37,067 nucleotides of DNA. Origin: CAYJDG01 sp964368875 (lineage in GTDB: Bacteria; Pseudomonadota; Alphaproteobacteria; Micavibrionales; Micavibrionaceae). The notes under the pieces are model-generated. The model saw only the letters and a program-made list of their open reading frames with translations, had not been told where the DNA came from and did not search any database. The DNA is taken from NCBI GenBank assembly GCA_964368875.1, contig CAYJDG010000019.1, positions 1 to 37,067 on the forward strand, in the 5' to 3' direction. Shown one piece after another: positions 16,485-24,026 of the stretch. The first letter of the stretch is position 1. Every line of letters starts with the position of its first letter. A program made the translations under genes and the position numbers.

Positions 16485-16502
16485 TTTTTACGGGTACCTT
16501 TA

Positions 16503-16534
16503 AAAACGCCCCTTTAAGTCCTAAAGGACGTTTT
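16503..16534 (+). terminator. rho-independent terminator (bulged stem)
   Basis: AAAACG-CC-CCTTTA pairs with TAAAGG-A-CGTTTT around an AGTCC loop, leaving a small internal mismatch. It begins 19 bases after the first KPSMLD gene and ends in TTTT. Confidence 0.7.
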
Positions 16535-16548
16535 ATGTTTAACGATTG

Positions 16549-16579
16549 CTTATCCTTTAATATATAGAATTGGGATAAG
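16549..16579. promoter_or_regulatory. inverted repeat upstream of the second KPSMLD gene
   Basis: CTTATCC at 16549-16555 and GGATAAG at 16573-16579 are perfect complements around 17 AT-rich bases that include TATATA. The element lies 29 bases before the ATG of the gene at 16608, where a promoter or operator would be expected. It is operator-like by position only. Confidence 0.4.
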
Positions 16580-16607
16580 TTTTAAAAATTTTGAAAGGGA
16601 ATTCATT

Positions 16608-16823
16608 ATGCCGGACCCAGTAAAACCTGCAGAGCCAGAGAAAAAGCCGTCTATGCTCGACAGACTATTGGCCGCCGTAGGCGTGAACGATCCGGTTGCG
16701 GTTGCCGCTCAAGGTGGGAAAGTTCAGTCTTCAACCTGTGAATCGCTTGCAGCAGCCCCGCAGAACAACCGAAATGTGCAGATGCAAATACAGATGGGCT
16801 GTAAAATGGATAACGGGCTTTAA
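16608..16823 (+). CDS. small KPSMLD-motif protein, tandem paralog 2
   Basis: This 71-aa protein is a shorter relative of the gene at 16215. MPDPVKPAEPEKKPSMLD is followed by RLLAAVGVNDPVAVAAQGG, which aligns with the other's NLLSFLGAKDP and AAAGGQSQSS. Both carry one Cys soon after QSS and a second Cys in a GC pair near the end. AAAGGGA lies upstream of the ATG. It has its own terminator at 16847. The conserved helix suggests a binding or docking segment, and the remainder looks disordered. No function is known to me. Confidence 0.65.
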   Translation: MPDPVKPAEPEKKPSMLDRLLAAVGVNDPVAVAAQGGKVQSSTCESLAAAPQNNRNVQMQIQMGCKMDNGL

Positions 16824-16846
16824 GCTCATAAATCTGTCCCAAATTT

Positions 16847-16879
16847 AAAATACCCCTTTGTTTCAAAGGGGTATTTTTT
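16847..16879. terminator. bidirectional rho-independent terminator
   Basis: The near-perfect stem AAAATACCCCTTTG paired with CAAAGGGGTATTTT around TTT, with A and T flanks, separates the second KPSMLD gene from the convergent gene ending at 16905. Confidence 0.9.
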
Positions 16880-16904
16880 ATTCTACAGACTCAGATTTAG
16901 CGGC

Positions 16905-17468
16905 TTATTGGCCCGTCAACGGAGGGTTTTGAACCGGCGCATGACCCTGACCTGTCAGTGGTGGAGCCACTTCCTCAGGTACAGAGGTTTTATCCGGGGT
17001 TGCTACGAGAGGCTGCCAGCCTTTCTTGAAATCAGCACCGCATACTTCATCAGGCTGCTTACCTTCAGGGACAGAGTCACAAGTTACAAAATGGCAGGGA
17101 GCATTAGTTGCCGCCTTACAATCCTCTTCTGAGGCATAAGATGGCGGAACTGCAGCTGGTGCAACTGCCGCAGCGGGAGTTTCCGTTTGCGGAGTAGGCT
17201 CAACCGGAGCCACTTGATTGGTAAAGCTGTCACCCTCTGCAGGCTCGATGGCATCCGGGTCCGGATATTCATCAGTATCGGTCGCAGCCGTTCTATCTGT
17301 TGCGGGCTCATCCCACGCTGCCATTGGTTCGGTCAGGCTTTTGGTCGTTCCATAAAGGGCGAATGCAGCGATAACGCCGACCGCAATTGCGCCCAGCCAG
17401 ATAGCCGTGCTGTCACGTTTCTTTTGCTGGTAAAGGGGGTTGGCCCGGTAATCGTTGTTGTTATCCAT
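16905..17468 (-). CDS. single-TM envelope protein with four-Cys domain
   Basis: The 187-aa product has a charged cytoplasmic N-terminus (MDNNNDYRANPLYQQKKRD) and one membrane helix (AIWLGAIAVGVIAAFALYG, about residues 23-41). A long acidic Pro/Ala/Thr-rich periplasmic linker leads to a compact segment with four Cys (EEDCKAA, APCHFVTC, DEVCGADF), likely two disulfides, somewhat like the Cys spacing of YgiB/DUF1190 proteins. The C-terminus repeats PPLTGQ twice. The start at 17468 is supported by GAGG upstream. An open extension to 17708 overlaps sufA and is ignored. The function is unknown. It lies downstream of the SUF operon on the same strand but has its own 163-base leader. Confidence 0.65.
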   Translation of the reverse strand: MDNNNDYRANPLYQQKKRDSTAIWLGAIAVGVIAAFALYGTTKSLTEPMAAWDEPATDRTAATDTDEYPDPDAIEPAEGDSFTNQVAPVEPTPQTETPAAAVAPAAVPPSYASEEDCKAATNAPCHFVTCDSVPEGKQPDEVCGADFKKGWQPLVATPDKTSVPEEVAPPLTGQGHAPVQNPPLTGQ

Positions 17469-17496
17469 GCTGCGCACCTCGCTTGAAAAGTCAGAA

Positions 17497-17530
17497 AATC
17501 TCCTTTTGACAACCATTGAAACAGGAGATT
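17497..17530 (-). promoter_or_regulatory. hairpin-forming inverted repeat in the leader of the envelope-protein gene
   Basis: AATCTCCT at 17497-17504 and AGGAGATT at 17523-17530 are perfect 8-bp complements 18 bases apart, 29-62 bases upstream of the start codon. On the transcript this could form a stem-loop. Its role is not inferred. Confidence 0.35.
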
Positions 17531-17594
17531 GGTTCCAAATTCCAAAACACTTTGAAAACAATGAGATAGCTCGAAATAGTCTGCAAAAAGTGAA

Positions 17595-17618
17595 AAACGA
17601 ACTGGTAAACGAACTGGT
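17595..17618. repeat. tandem 12-bp direct repeat
   Basis: AAACGAACTGGT occurs twice head to tail (17595-17606 and 17607-17618), between the sufA stop and the leader of the envelope-protein gene. The core ACGAACTG also appears once in the kinase leader beside the 17-bp element. It may be a degenerate relative of that element, but the similarity is weak. Confidence 0.5.
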
Positions 17619-17631
17619 ATGAGCGCTTTTT

Positions 17632-17991
17632 TTAAAACGACACTGACTGGCCGCAGCCGCAGCGACCTTTTTCATTCGGATTGCTGATATGGATTTTGCG
17701 GTTGCCAACTTCGTCGGTCTGGAAATCGATAGTCACAAACTGCAGCTTGGAGAAGAATTCGAGTGGCTTTACATAGAGGCGTTTTCCCTCGCCCAAATCG
17801 GCGTAAAGATCAAACGCATCAGCTTTACCGGCGGCGACTTCTTTGAAATCGTATTCATTGCCCCCACACCCTTTACCCGAGCGAATTTCAAGCCGCACGC
17901 CATCATTGCCGCCGATCACGCGAAGCATGTGTTCGCGCGCGGCATCAGTGATTGTGAGCTGGGCAGGCGTAAGAAGGTTTTTATCCGTCAT
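17632..17991 (-). CDS. sufA: A-type Fe-S carrier protein (SufA/IscA family)
   Basis: SufA-like proteins accept Fe-S clusters from the SufBCD scaffold and deliver them to target enzymes. The 119-aa product has the three conserved cysteines of the HesB/IscA family: Cys42 in SGKGCGGNEY and Cys111/Cys113 in the C-terminal RCGCGQSVSF. It is the last gene of the SUF operon, starting nine bases after the sufT stop. The ERY-type members ErpA and IscA share these motifs, so the exact subfamily is inferred from context. Confidence 0.9.
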   Translation of the reverse strand: MTDKNLLTPAQLTITDAAREHMLRVIGGNDGVRLEIRSGKGCGGNEYDFKEVAAGKADAFDLYADLGEGKRLYVKPLEFFSKLQFVTIDFQTDEVGNRKIHISNPNEKGRCGCGQSVSF

Positions 17992-18000
17992 TTCAGAACC

Positions 18001-18414
18001 TTAAGTAAACATGTTCAACTGCAGCTTTGCAGTTTCAGCCATAAATGAGGGATCCCAAGTCGGCTCCCAGATGATTTCGACATCAACATTACCGATGCCC
18101 TCAATCGGGAAGATCGCCCCCTGCACCATCCCAGGCATCTCCTGCGCAACTGGGCAGCCGGGCGATGTGAGAGTCATTTTAACATCGACATCTGCCGATC
18201 CGTCCGGTTGGTCGTTGATCGTAATATTATAAATCAGTCCGAGCTCATAAATGTTAACCGGGATTTCCGGATCATAGACTTCGCGCAGGCCCTTCAGGAT
18301 AAGAGGCCATAGTTTATGGTCTTTTGATCCGGTTGCATTGGGTGGCTCGGCAAGCTCGTCATAGTCGTCACCCAGGGCGCTTCTGACCATTTCTTCGTCG
18401 GCAGAATGCTGCAT
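18001..18414 (-). CDS. sufT: SufT, DUF59/MIP18-family Fe-S assembly factor
   Basis: SufT proteins help mature Fe-S proteins and often close SUF operons. The 137-aa product contains the DUF59 core LREVYDPEIPVNIYELGLIYNI, with the Asp-Pro-Glu signature, and MTLTSPGCPVAQEM, with the reactive-type Cys of the family. The ATG at 18414 lies two bases after the sufS stop. A TTG at 18420 overlapping that stop is better spaced from the AGGGAG site, so translation may start two codons earlier. Confidence 0.9.
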   Translation of the reverse strand: MQHSADEEMVRSALGDDYDELAEPPNATGSKDHKLWPLILKGLREVYDPEIPVNIYELGLIYNITINDQPDGSADVDVKMTLTSPGCPVAQEMPGMVQGAIFPIEGIGNVDVEIIWEPTWDPSFMAETAKLQLNMFT

Positions 18415-18416
18415 GA

Positions 18417-19664
18417 TCAAGCCATTAGCTCCCTTACCTTAACCAAACCCTCATAGAGCTTATCTATGTCGGAATGGATATTATACAACCCAAGTGAGAC
18501 ACGGACCGTCCCTTCGATACCAAAGCGCTGCATCAGCGGCATACAGCAATGATGCCCCGTCCGGACGGCGATCCCCATCCGATCGAGAACCATCGCAATA
18601 TCGCTGGTATGGATGCCGTCCATGGTAAAGCTAATGATCCCTGCCTTGGCAGGAGCATTGCCGTAAATCTTGAGACCGGGAATAATTCCAAGCCGTTCGT
18701 TGGCATATTGAAGCAGTATCTGCTCCTTCTCAGCAATTCTGGCCATGCCAATTCCGCTCAGATAATCGATAGCGGCTCCCAAAGCGATCACTTCCGAAAT
18801 CGCCGGAGTTCCGGCTTCAAATCTGGCTGGCGGGTGCTTATAGGTGGTCTTTTCAAATGTCACCTTTTCGATCATATCCCCGCCACCTTGGTAGGGGGGC
18901 ATAGAGTCGAGGACGTCATATTTGCCATACAAAACGCCGACGCCATTAGGGCCGTAAAGTTTATGCCCTGTAAAAACAAAGAAATCGGGATCAAAATCGG
19001 TCACGTTGATGGGCAAATGAACGACTGATTGTGAGCCATCGACCAGAAGCTTAATTTTGGGATTAAAGGAGACGATTATCTCTTTGATTTTCTTTATATG
19101 ATTTAGGGTCCCTATCGCATTCGAAATATGCGTGACAGCCACCAGTTTGGTCGCGGGGGAGATCAGAGTTTCAAAGACTTCGAGGTCAAGCGATCCATCA
19201 TCCAGTACAGGGATGATTTTGAGAATAATCCCGATTTGGTCCCGTAACATTTGCCATGGGACGATGTTTGCGTGGTGCTCCATCTCACTCAGGATGATCT
19301 CATCACCCTCTTTCAGATGGCTGCGCCCCCAGCTTTGGGCAACGAGGTTGATGCCTTCAGTTGAATTGCGCACGAAGATAATAGTATTGGGATCAGGCGC
19401 ACCGATAAAGTTGGCGACTTTAGTACGGACCTCTTCAAATTTCTGAGTTTTTACCTGAGAAAAATTATATAACCCTCTGTGAATATTAGCATAATCATCC
19501 TTGAATGCGCTGATAAGCGCATCGATCACAGGCCAGGGTTTTTGAGCACTGGAGCCACTATCAAGATAAACGAGAGGCTCACCGTTCATGGTCGATGTCA
19601 TGGCCGGGAAATCGGCTCGCCATAGATTATCGAGCTGCATAGCCTGTCTGATTAGCCCAACCAT
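18417..19664 (-). CDS. sufS: cysteine desulfurase SufS
   Basis: This PLP enzyme removes sulfur from L-cysteine as a persulfide for Fe-S cluster assembly. The 415-aa product has PLP-Lys235 in FTGHKLYGPNG, the cofactor-binding SEMEHHANIVPW and LLVDGSQSVVH segments, and the active Cys373 in VRTGHHCCMPLM. That Cys aligns with Cys364 of E. coli SufS, although here the next residue is also Cys. The gene overlaps the end of sufD by 13 bases, indicating translational coupling. No SufE gene is in the window, although SUF desulfurases usually need SufE or SufU. Confidence 0.96.
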   Translation of the reverse strand: MVGLIRQAMQLDNLWRADFPAMTSTMNGEPLVYLDSGSSAQKPWPVIDALISAFKDDYANIHRGLYNFSQVKTQKFEEVRTKVANFIGAPDPNTIIFVRNSTEGINLVAQSWGRSHLKEGDEIILSEMEHHANIVPWQMLRDQIGIILKIIPVLDDGSLDLEVFETLISPATKLVAVTHISNAIGTLNHIKKIKEIIVSFNPKIKLLVDGSQSVVHLPINVTDFDPDFFVFTGHKLYGPNGVGVLYGKYDVLDSMPPYQGGGDMIEKVTFEKTTYKHPPARFEAGTPAISEVIALGAAIDYLSGIGMARIAEKEQILLQYANERLGIIPGLKIYGNAPAKAGIISFTMDGIHTSDIAMVLDRMGIAVRTGHHCCMPLMQRFGIEGTVRVSLGLYNIHSDIDKLYEGLVKVRELMA

Positions 19665-20704
19665 AGTCTCATCCTTCCTTCGATGTCGGCGCGCACGTCG
19701 TCGTCAGTAATTTTTTCTGAGACCTCGCCTAGGAATGCCTCAATAAGCAAACGGCGGGCATCTTTTTCCGTAAGGCCGCGGCTACGGAGGTAAAATAACG
19801 GGCTTTCGTCGAGAGCCCCTGTCGTCGTGCCATGAGAACACTTAACGTCATCGGCATAGATTTCCAGCTCTGGCTTGACGTTCATCTCAGCAAGCGGCGA
19901 GAGCAAAAGATTATTTGAAAGCTGATAGCCGTCAGTCTTCTGTGCAACCTGATGCACGTGGATCTTGCCTTGAAAGACACCATGCGACTGGCCGTCCAAC
20001 AGCGTCTTGAAAAACTGGTTCGAGGGGCAATGTGGCGCTTCATGCTCGATAAGCACCGTCGTGTCCGCGAACTGTTTACCTGTCAGAAGGGTTGCCCCAG
20101 ACAAACTGGCATTCGCATTTTCAGCCAGCAGGCGCGCATGAATTTCATGACGGGAGAACTTACCCCCTGTTGTCAGTGTAAAACACTCATAGGTCCCATC
20201 CCGGCGCACGGCGACAGATGTCGCCTGCGTGTTCAAGGCAAAAGGATCATCTTCGATAATCCGGTAATGCCGCAACCGGGCGTTAGGGCCTATGGAAATT
20301 TCTGTCGCACAGTTTTTCCAATAGGCGTCAAAGCCTTTGTGATGTTCGATGATTGTAACGTCAGCCCCCTGCCCGACCTGAATGATCATACGGGATGGCA
20401 GAAGCTGCCCCTTGGCACCCTCAAACGTAAGATGGATCGGCTGAGCAACCTGCTTTCCAGCAGGGATACGGATACCAACCGGGTCAACAGCGAAGGTACT
20501 GTTGAGATTCCATAAAGATGGCTCATGAACAGTTTGGGCTGTCCACGTCAACTCGGGATCAAGAAACTCGAACGCCCCGGTCATATCCCAGACCGCAGGA
20601 GCTGGCAGGATTTCCATCCCACGCAGTGCACCTGGCAGGTTGGAATATTTCCATTTCTCCTGCTTGGGTGATGGAATGTCCTGAATAAGAGTCTGCACAC
20701 TCAT
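19652..20704 (-). CDS. sufD: Fe-S assembly scaffold subunit SufD
   Basis: SufD pairs with SufB in the SufBC2D scaffold on which clusters are built. The 350-aa product is shorter than E. coli SufD (423 aa), mostly at the N-terminus. It retains the beta-helix core and the C-terminal signature DDVKCSHGTTTGALDESPLFYLRSRGL, including the functionally important His of CSHG, and DARRLLIEAFLGEV. It begins directly after the sufC stop (no gap) and overlaps sufS. Confidence 0.95.
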   Translation of the reverse strand: MSVQTLIQDIPSPKQEKWKYSNLPGALRGMEILPAPAVWDMTGAFEFLDPELTWTAQTVHEPSLWNLNSTFAVDPVGIRIPAGKQVAQPIHLTFEGAKGQLLPSRMIIQVGQGADVTIIEHHKGFDAYWKNCATEISIGPNARLRHYRIIEDDPFALNTQATSVAVRRDGTYECFTLTTGGKFSRHEIHARLLAENANASLSGATLLTGKQFADTTVLIEHEAPHCPSNQFFKTLLDGQSHGVFQGKIHVHQVAQKTDGYQLSNNLLLSPLAEMNVKPELEIYADDVKCSHGTTTGALDESPLFYLRSRGLTEKDARRLLIEAFLGEVSEKITDDDVRADIEGRMRLWLG

Positions 20705-21454
20705 CTATGCAGCCTCATCGATAAATTCAGCATAACCGGACGCTTCAAGCTCATGAGCCAATTCTTTACCACCGGATTTCACAATCCGGCCTTTGGCTAA
20801 GACATGAACGAAGTCTGGAACGATATAATCAAGCAGTCGCTGATAGTGCGTAATCACCAGAAAGGAGCGGTCCTTGGCCCGCAGCTTGTTCACACCATCG
20901 GCAACGATTTTCAGCGCGTCAATATCGAGGCCGCTATCAGTTTCATCAAGAATGGCGATTTTTGGCTCAAGCATAGCCATTTGCAAAACTTCGTTGCGCT
21001 TCTTCTCGCCGCCGGAAAAGCCAACATTAACTGCCCGTTTGAGCATCTCATCAGAAATACTCAGTTCTTTTTGCCGTGCTTTGAGAAGTTTCAGGAATTC
21101 AAGAGCATCGATCTGAGCTTCGCCGCGCTGTTTACGGATGGAGTTCATCGCCGTTTTAAGAAAATTGGTCATCTGAACGCCCGGTATTTCAACCGGGTAC
21201 TGAAACGCGAGGAACATGCCAGCGGCAGCACGCTGCTCTGGCTCCATCTCGAGAACGTTCTCACCGTTGAGCAGAATTTCTCCCTCGGTAACTTCGTAAT
21301 CTTCACGGCCAGAAAGAACATAAGATAAGGTAGATTTACCGGACCCGTTCGGCCCCATGATCGCATGCACTTCTCCCGGGTTGATCGTGAGGTCGATGCC
21401 GTTGAGAATTTTTTTGCCTTCGATTTCGGCGTGGAGGTTTTTAATTTGCAGCAT
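20705..21454 (-). CDS. sufC: Fe-S assembly ATPase SufC
   Basis: SufC is the soluble ABC-type ATPase that drives conformational change of SufB-SufD. The 249-aa product contains Walker A MGPNGSGKST (about residues 33-42), a Q-loop, the signature FSGGEKKRNEVLQ and Walker B IAILDETDSGLDID with the SufC-specific Asp-Ser-Gly-Leu-Asp stretch, then a switch His in VITHYQRLL. It follows orf150 by nine bases and is immediately followed by sufD. Confidence 0.97.
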   Translation of the reverse strand: MLQIKNLHAEIEGKKILNGIDLTINPGEVHAIMGPNGSGKSTLSYVLSGREDYEVTEGEILLNGENVLEMEPEQRAAAGMFLAFQYPVEIPGVQMTNFLKTAMNSIRKQRGEAQIDALEFLKLLKARQKELSISDEMLKRAVNVGFSGGEKKRNEVLQMAMLEPKIAILDETDSGLDIDALKIVADGVNKLRAKDRSFLVITHYQRLLDYIVPDFVHVLAKGRIVKSGGKELAHELEASGYAEFIDEAA

Positions 21455-21463
21455 GGTTTCTCT

Positions 21464-21916
21464 CTAAACTAGCGCAGGGGGTTTTAAAAAAGTCTGGACA
21501 GTAGGCTGTGTTGGCTGCTGCTGGTTCAAATGCAGACACTCTTTGATAATCGGTGGCATATCGACTTTAACGAAGCCTTTTCCGCCATCGCCAGATTTGG
21601 AAATGATTTCCTGATAGCGATCATAAACATCTGGAATCTCATCCAGCCAGCTAGCCAGCATCTTTAATGGAGCGAGCACCATGTCAGGTGAATCCTGATT
21701 GATGCCGCTCTGGACGATAACATTGTGTAAATGAAGGCGCACATAAACGAGCGTATCGATCAGTTCATTACGCGACATGCCCCACTCGTCAGTGAGGTGC
21801 ATAAGATCAGCTTCTGGATCACGGTTTTTGAGGCCGGCTTTAACCTGCGCACCAATCGTGCCGACCAGAACTTCGATTAAATCTTTTTGAAGATCAAGGA
21901 GGTCTTCATTAGGCAT
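21464..21916 (-). CDS. unknown 150-aa protein inside the SUF operon (orf150)
   Basis: I do not recognise this family. The product is predicted all-helical in its first 110 residues (LLDLQKDLIEVLVGTI, ADLMHLTDEWGMSRNELID, VLAPLKMLASWLDEIPDVYDRYQEII). It ends in a Gly/Lys linker, one Cys (IKECLHLNQQQ) and a Gln/Pro/Thr-rich tail. No metal-binding cluster or SufE/SufU signature is visible. Its ATG overlaps the sufB stop (TGATG) and sufC starts nine bases after it, so it must be co-translated with the scaffold genes. That position strongly suggests a role in SUF assembly or its control, although none is documented to my knowledge. Confidence 0.8.
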   Translation of the reverse strand: MPNEDLLDLQKDLIEVLVGTIGAQVKAGLKNRDPEADLMHLTDEWGMSRNELIDTLVYVRLHLHNVIVQSGINQDSPDMVLAPLKMLASWLDEIPDVYDRYQEIISKSGDGGKGFVKVDMPPIIKECLHLNQQQPTQPTVQTFLKPPALV

Positions 21917-23358
21917 CAGCCAACACTCCCTTCAAGAGAGATGGCAACTAGCTTCTGCGCTTCAACCGCGAATTCCATCGGAAGGTGCTGAAGAACATCC
22001 TTACAGAAACCGTTAACAATCAGAGCCGTTGCTTCTTCAGCGCTCAAACCGCGCTGCTGACAATAGAACAACTGATCTTCTGAGATTTTGCTCGTGGTTG
22101 CTTCGTGCTCAAGTTTAGCTTTAGGATTCTTACTTTCGATGTAAGGCACTGTATGCGCCCCACATTGATCGCCGACAAGAAGACTATCGCATTGCGTAAA
22201 ATTACGCGCGCCCTCAGCCCCGGCGAGGATTTTAACGAGGCCGCGATAGGTGTTGTCTGATTTACCCGCGGCGATGCCTTTCGAGACGATGCGCGATTTG
22301 GTGTTACGCCCTATATGAATCATCTTGGTGCCAGTATCAGCCTGCTGGCGGCCATTGGTGATAGCCACGGAATAGAACTCACCTTGGGAGTTATCGCCCT
22401 TGAGAATACAGCTTGGGTATTTCCATGTAATGGCCGAGCCAGTTTCAACCTGCGTCCATGAAATTTTGGAATTCCGGCCTTCGCAAATGCCGCGCTTGGT
22501 CACGAAGTTGAAAATACCGCCCTTCCCGTTCTCGTCACCCGGATACCAGTTCTGGACGGTTGAATATTTGATCTCAGCGTCGTCATGCGCGATCAACTCA
22601 ACAACTGCAGCGTGCAGCTGGTTCGTATCACGCATCGGCGCAGTACAGCCTTCGAGATAAGATACGTAAGAGCCTTTATCGGCAATAATGAGCGTTCGTT
22701 CGAACTGACCAGTATTAAGTTCATTGATGCGGAAGTATGTAGATAGCTCCATCGGGCAGCGCACACCCGGCGGAATATACACAAACGATCCGTCGGTGAA
22801 GACAGCAGAGTTCAGGCACGCATGCTTGTTGTCGCTATAAGGAACAACTGAGCCCATGTATTTTTTAACGAGCTCAGGATAATCTTTGATCGCTTCCGAA
22901 ATAGAGCAAAAAATAACGCCGACTTCTTTAAGCTTCTCACGAAAGGTTGTAGCAACAGAGACAGAGTCAAAGACAACATCGATAGCGACACCAGCCAAAC
23001 GGGCGCGTTCGCCCATGGGCACACCAAGCTTCTCGAAGGTTTTAAGAAGTTCCGGATCCACTTCGTCCATTGAATTCAGCTTAGGTTTTGGCGCGGAATA
23101 GTAATAGGCCGCCTGATAATCGAAAGGCTCCATCTTAAGCTTTCCCCAGGTCGGCTCAGGCATATCGAGCCAACGCTGGTAGGCTTTAAGACGCCATTCG
23201 AGCAACCATTGAGGCTCATTCTTCTTGGCAGATATGAACCTTACCGTGCTTTCGCTTAAACCAATTGGGGCCTTATCTGACTCGATGTCCGTAACAAAGC
23301 CAGCATCATACTTGCCGCCAAGACTTTCCACTTTTTCGATGGTTTCTATATCGGCCAT
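21916..23358 (-). CDS. sufB: Fe-S assembly scaffold subunit SufB
   Basis: SufB is the core scaffold subunit on which Fe-S clusters assemble from sulfur delivered by SufS. The 480-aa product carries hallmark SufB segments: KHACLNSAVFTDGSFVYIPPGV, SYLEGCTAPMRD, WKYPSCILKGDNSQGEFYSVA and the C-terminal LEHEATTSKISEDQLFYCQQRG. The last holds the Cys (E. coli Cys405 position) needed for cluster assembly. It starts two bases after the regulator gene's stop and is the first structural gene of the operon. Confidence 0.97.
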   Translation of the reverse strand: MADIETIEKVESLGGKYDAGFVTDIESDKAPIGLSESTVRFISAKKNEPQWLLEWRLKAYQRWLDMPEPTWGKLKMEPFDYQAAYYYSAPKPKLNSMDEVDPELLKTFEKLGVPMGERARLAGVAIDVVFDSVSVATTFREKLKEVGVIFCSISEAIKDYPELVKKYMGSVVPYSDNKHACLNSAVFTDGSFVYIPPGVRCPMELSTYFRINELNTGQFERTLIIADKGSYVSYLEGCTAPMRDTNQLHAAVVELIAHDDAEIKYSTVQNWYPGDENGKGGIFNFVTKRGICEGRNSKISWTQVETGSAITWKYPSCILKGDNSQGEFYSVAITNGRQQADTGTKMIHIGRNTKSRIVSKGIAAGKSDNTYRGLVKILAGAEGARNFTQCDSLLVGDQCGAHTVPYIESKNPKAKLEHEATTSKISEDQLFYCQQRGLSAEEATALIVNGFCKDVLQHLPMEFAVEAQKLVAISLEGSVG

Positions 23359-23360
23359 AT

Positions 23361-23807
23361 TTATACCAACTCCATGCTCTTCGAAGTAGCGCGAACGGAG
23401 CTGAGCGGGATCAGCAATTCGTCGAGCGACATTTCATCGAGCGTTTTCATGATTGCGTAGTTTACTTTCTGCCAACGCCCTTTCATGGGGCACAGCTGAC
23501 TAACACCACATTCGCTGTTATTTTCTTCAAGGCAGGTTGTAACGGCGATCGGCCCTTCAAGAGCAGTGATCAGCTCACGCACGGTAATATCAGACGGACG
23601 TCGCTCCATCGTATAACCGCCGCTTGCACCGCGTGTTGAAACAATCAGGTTGCCCTTAGCCAGGACCTTGAGCACTTTTGAAACGGTCGGCTCGGGCAAA
23701 GTTGTGGCTTGCGCCAGCTCAGCCGCGGAAAGAATACGCCCTTTGTCCCGGGCCAATTGGCTCAGGACGACAACAGCATAATCGCTCAACTTTGACAGGC
23801 GGATCAT
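23361..23807 (-). CDS. iscR: Rrf2-family Fe-S-sensing regulator of the SUF operon
   Basis: This is a 148-aa winged-helix repressor. The HTH spans about residues 27-67 (AAELAQATTLPEPTVSKVLKVLAKG, then the GGYTMERRP wing). A cluster-binding triad Cys92, Cys100, Cys106 matches the Rrf2/IscR pattern, with slightly wider spacing than E. coli IscR (92/98/104). It is the first gene of the SUF operon, so autoregulation through a bound Fe-S cluster is expected. A palindromic site sits at 23827-23853 upstream. Proteins of this type are named IscR, SufR or SUF system regulator depending on the source. Confidence 0.93.
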   Translation of the reverse strand: MIRLSKLSDYAVVVLSQLARDKGRILSAAELAQATTLPEPTVSKVLKVLAKGNLIVSTRGASGGYTMERRPSDITVRELITALEGPIAVTTCLEENNSECGVSQLCPMKGRWQKVNYAIMKTLDEMSLDELLIPLSSVRATSKSMELV

Positions 23808-23826
23808 TGGAAAACGTCCTCGCTTA

Positions 23827-23853
23827 TAATCCGTACAGAATTAGTACTGATTA
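23827..23853 (-). promoter_or_regulatory. probable Rrf2/IscR-type operator overlapping the SUF promoter
   Basis: Read on the minus strand, arms TAATCAGTAC and GTACGGATTA flank a TAATTCT centre and are complementary at 9 of 10 positions. A TATAAG/GATTAT -10-like sequence overlaps the proximal arm, 20-26 bases before the regulator start. The layout of AT-rich outer and GTAC inner half-sites resembles iron-responsive Rrf2-family boxes. Which protein binds it is inference. Confidence 0.6.
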
Positions 23854-24026
23854 AATGCCACTGAAGCCTGTGAAATACAAGCCATTTTTGAAATTTCGCC
23901 TTTAAAAAATCAGGGCTTTTGCAGAAAAGTGTCAATCAAGTCGACTTACCGCATGATCCCGCTTCTCTCCTGTTTTTTTGTAGCTACGCTGTAAGGAACA
24001 AGAATCATAAGTCGGGGAGTGGAACC

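Noticed and set aside
17469..17708. 80-codon upstream extension of the envelope-protein gene
   Set aside because: It overlaps sufA, lacks a binding site, and would put a Ser/Lys-rich unrelated segment before an obvious N-terminus at 17468.
23995..24011. GGAACAAGAATCATAAG, vaguely like the 17-bp element
   Set aside because: It needs a gap and several mismatches to align, so it is not counted as a copy.
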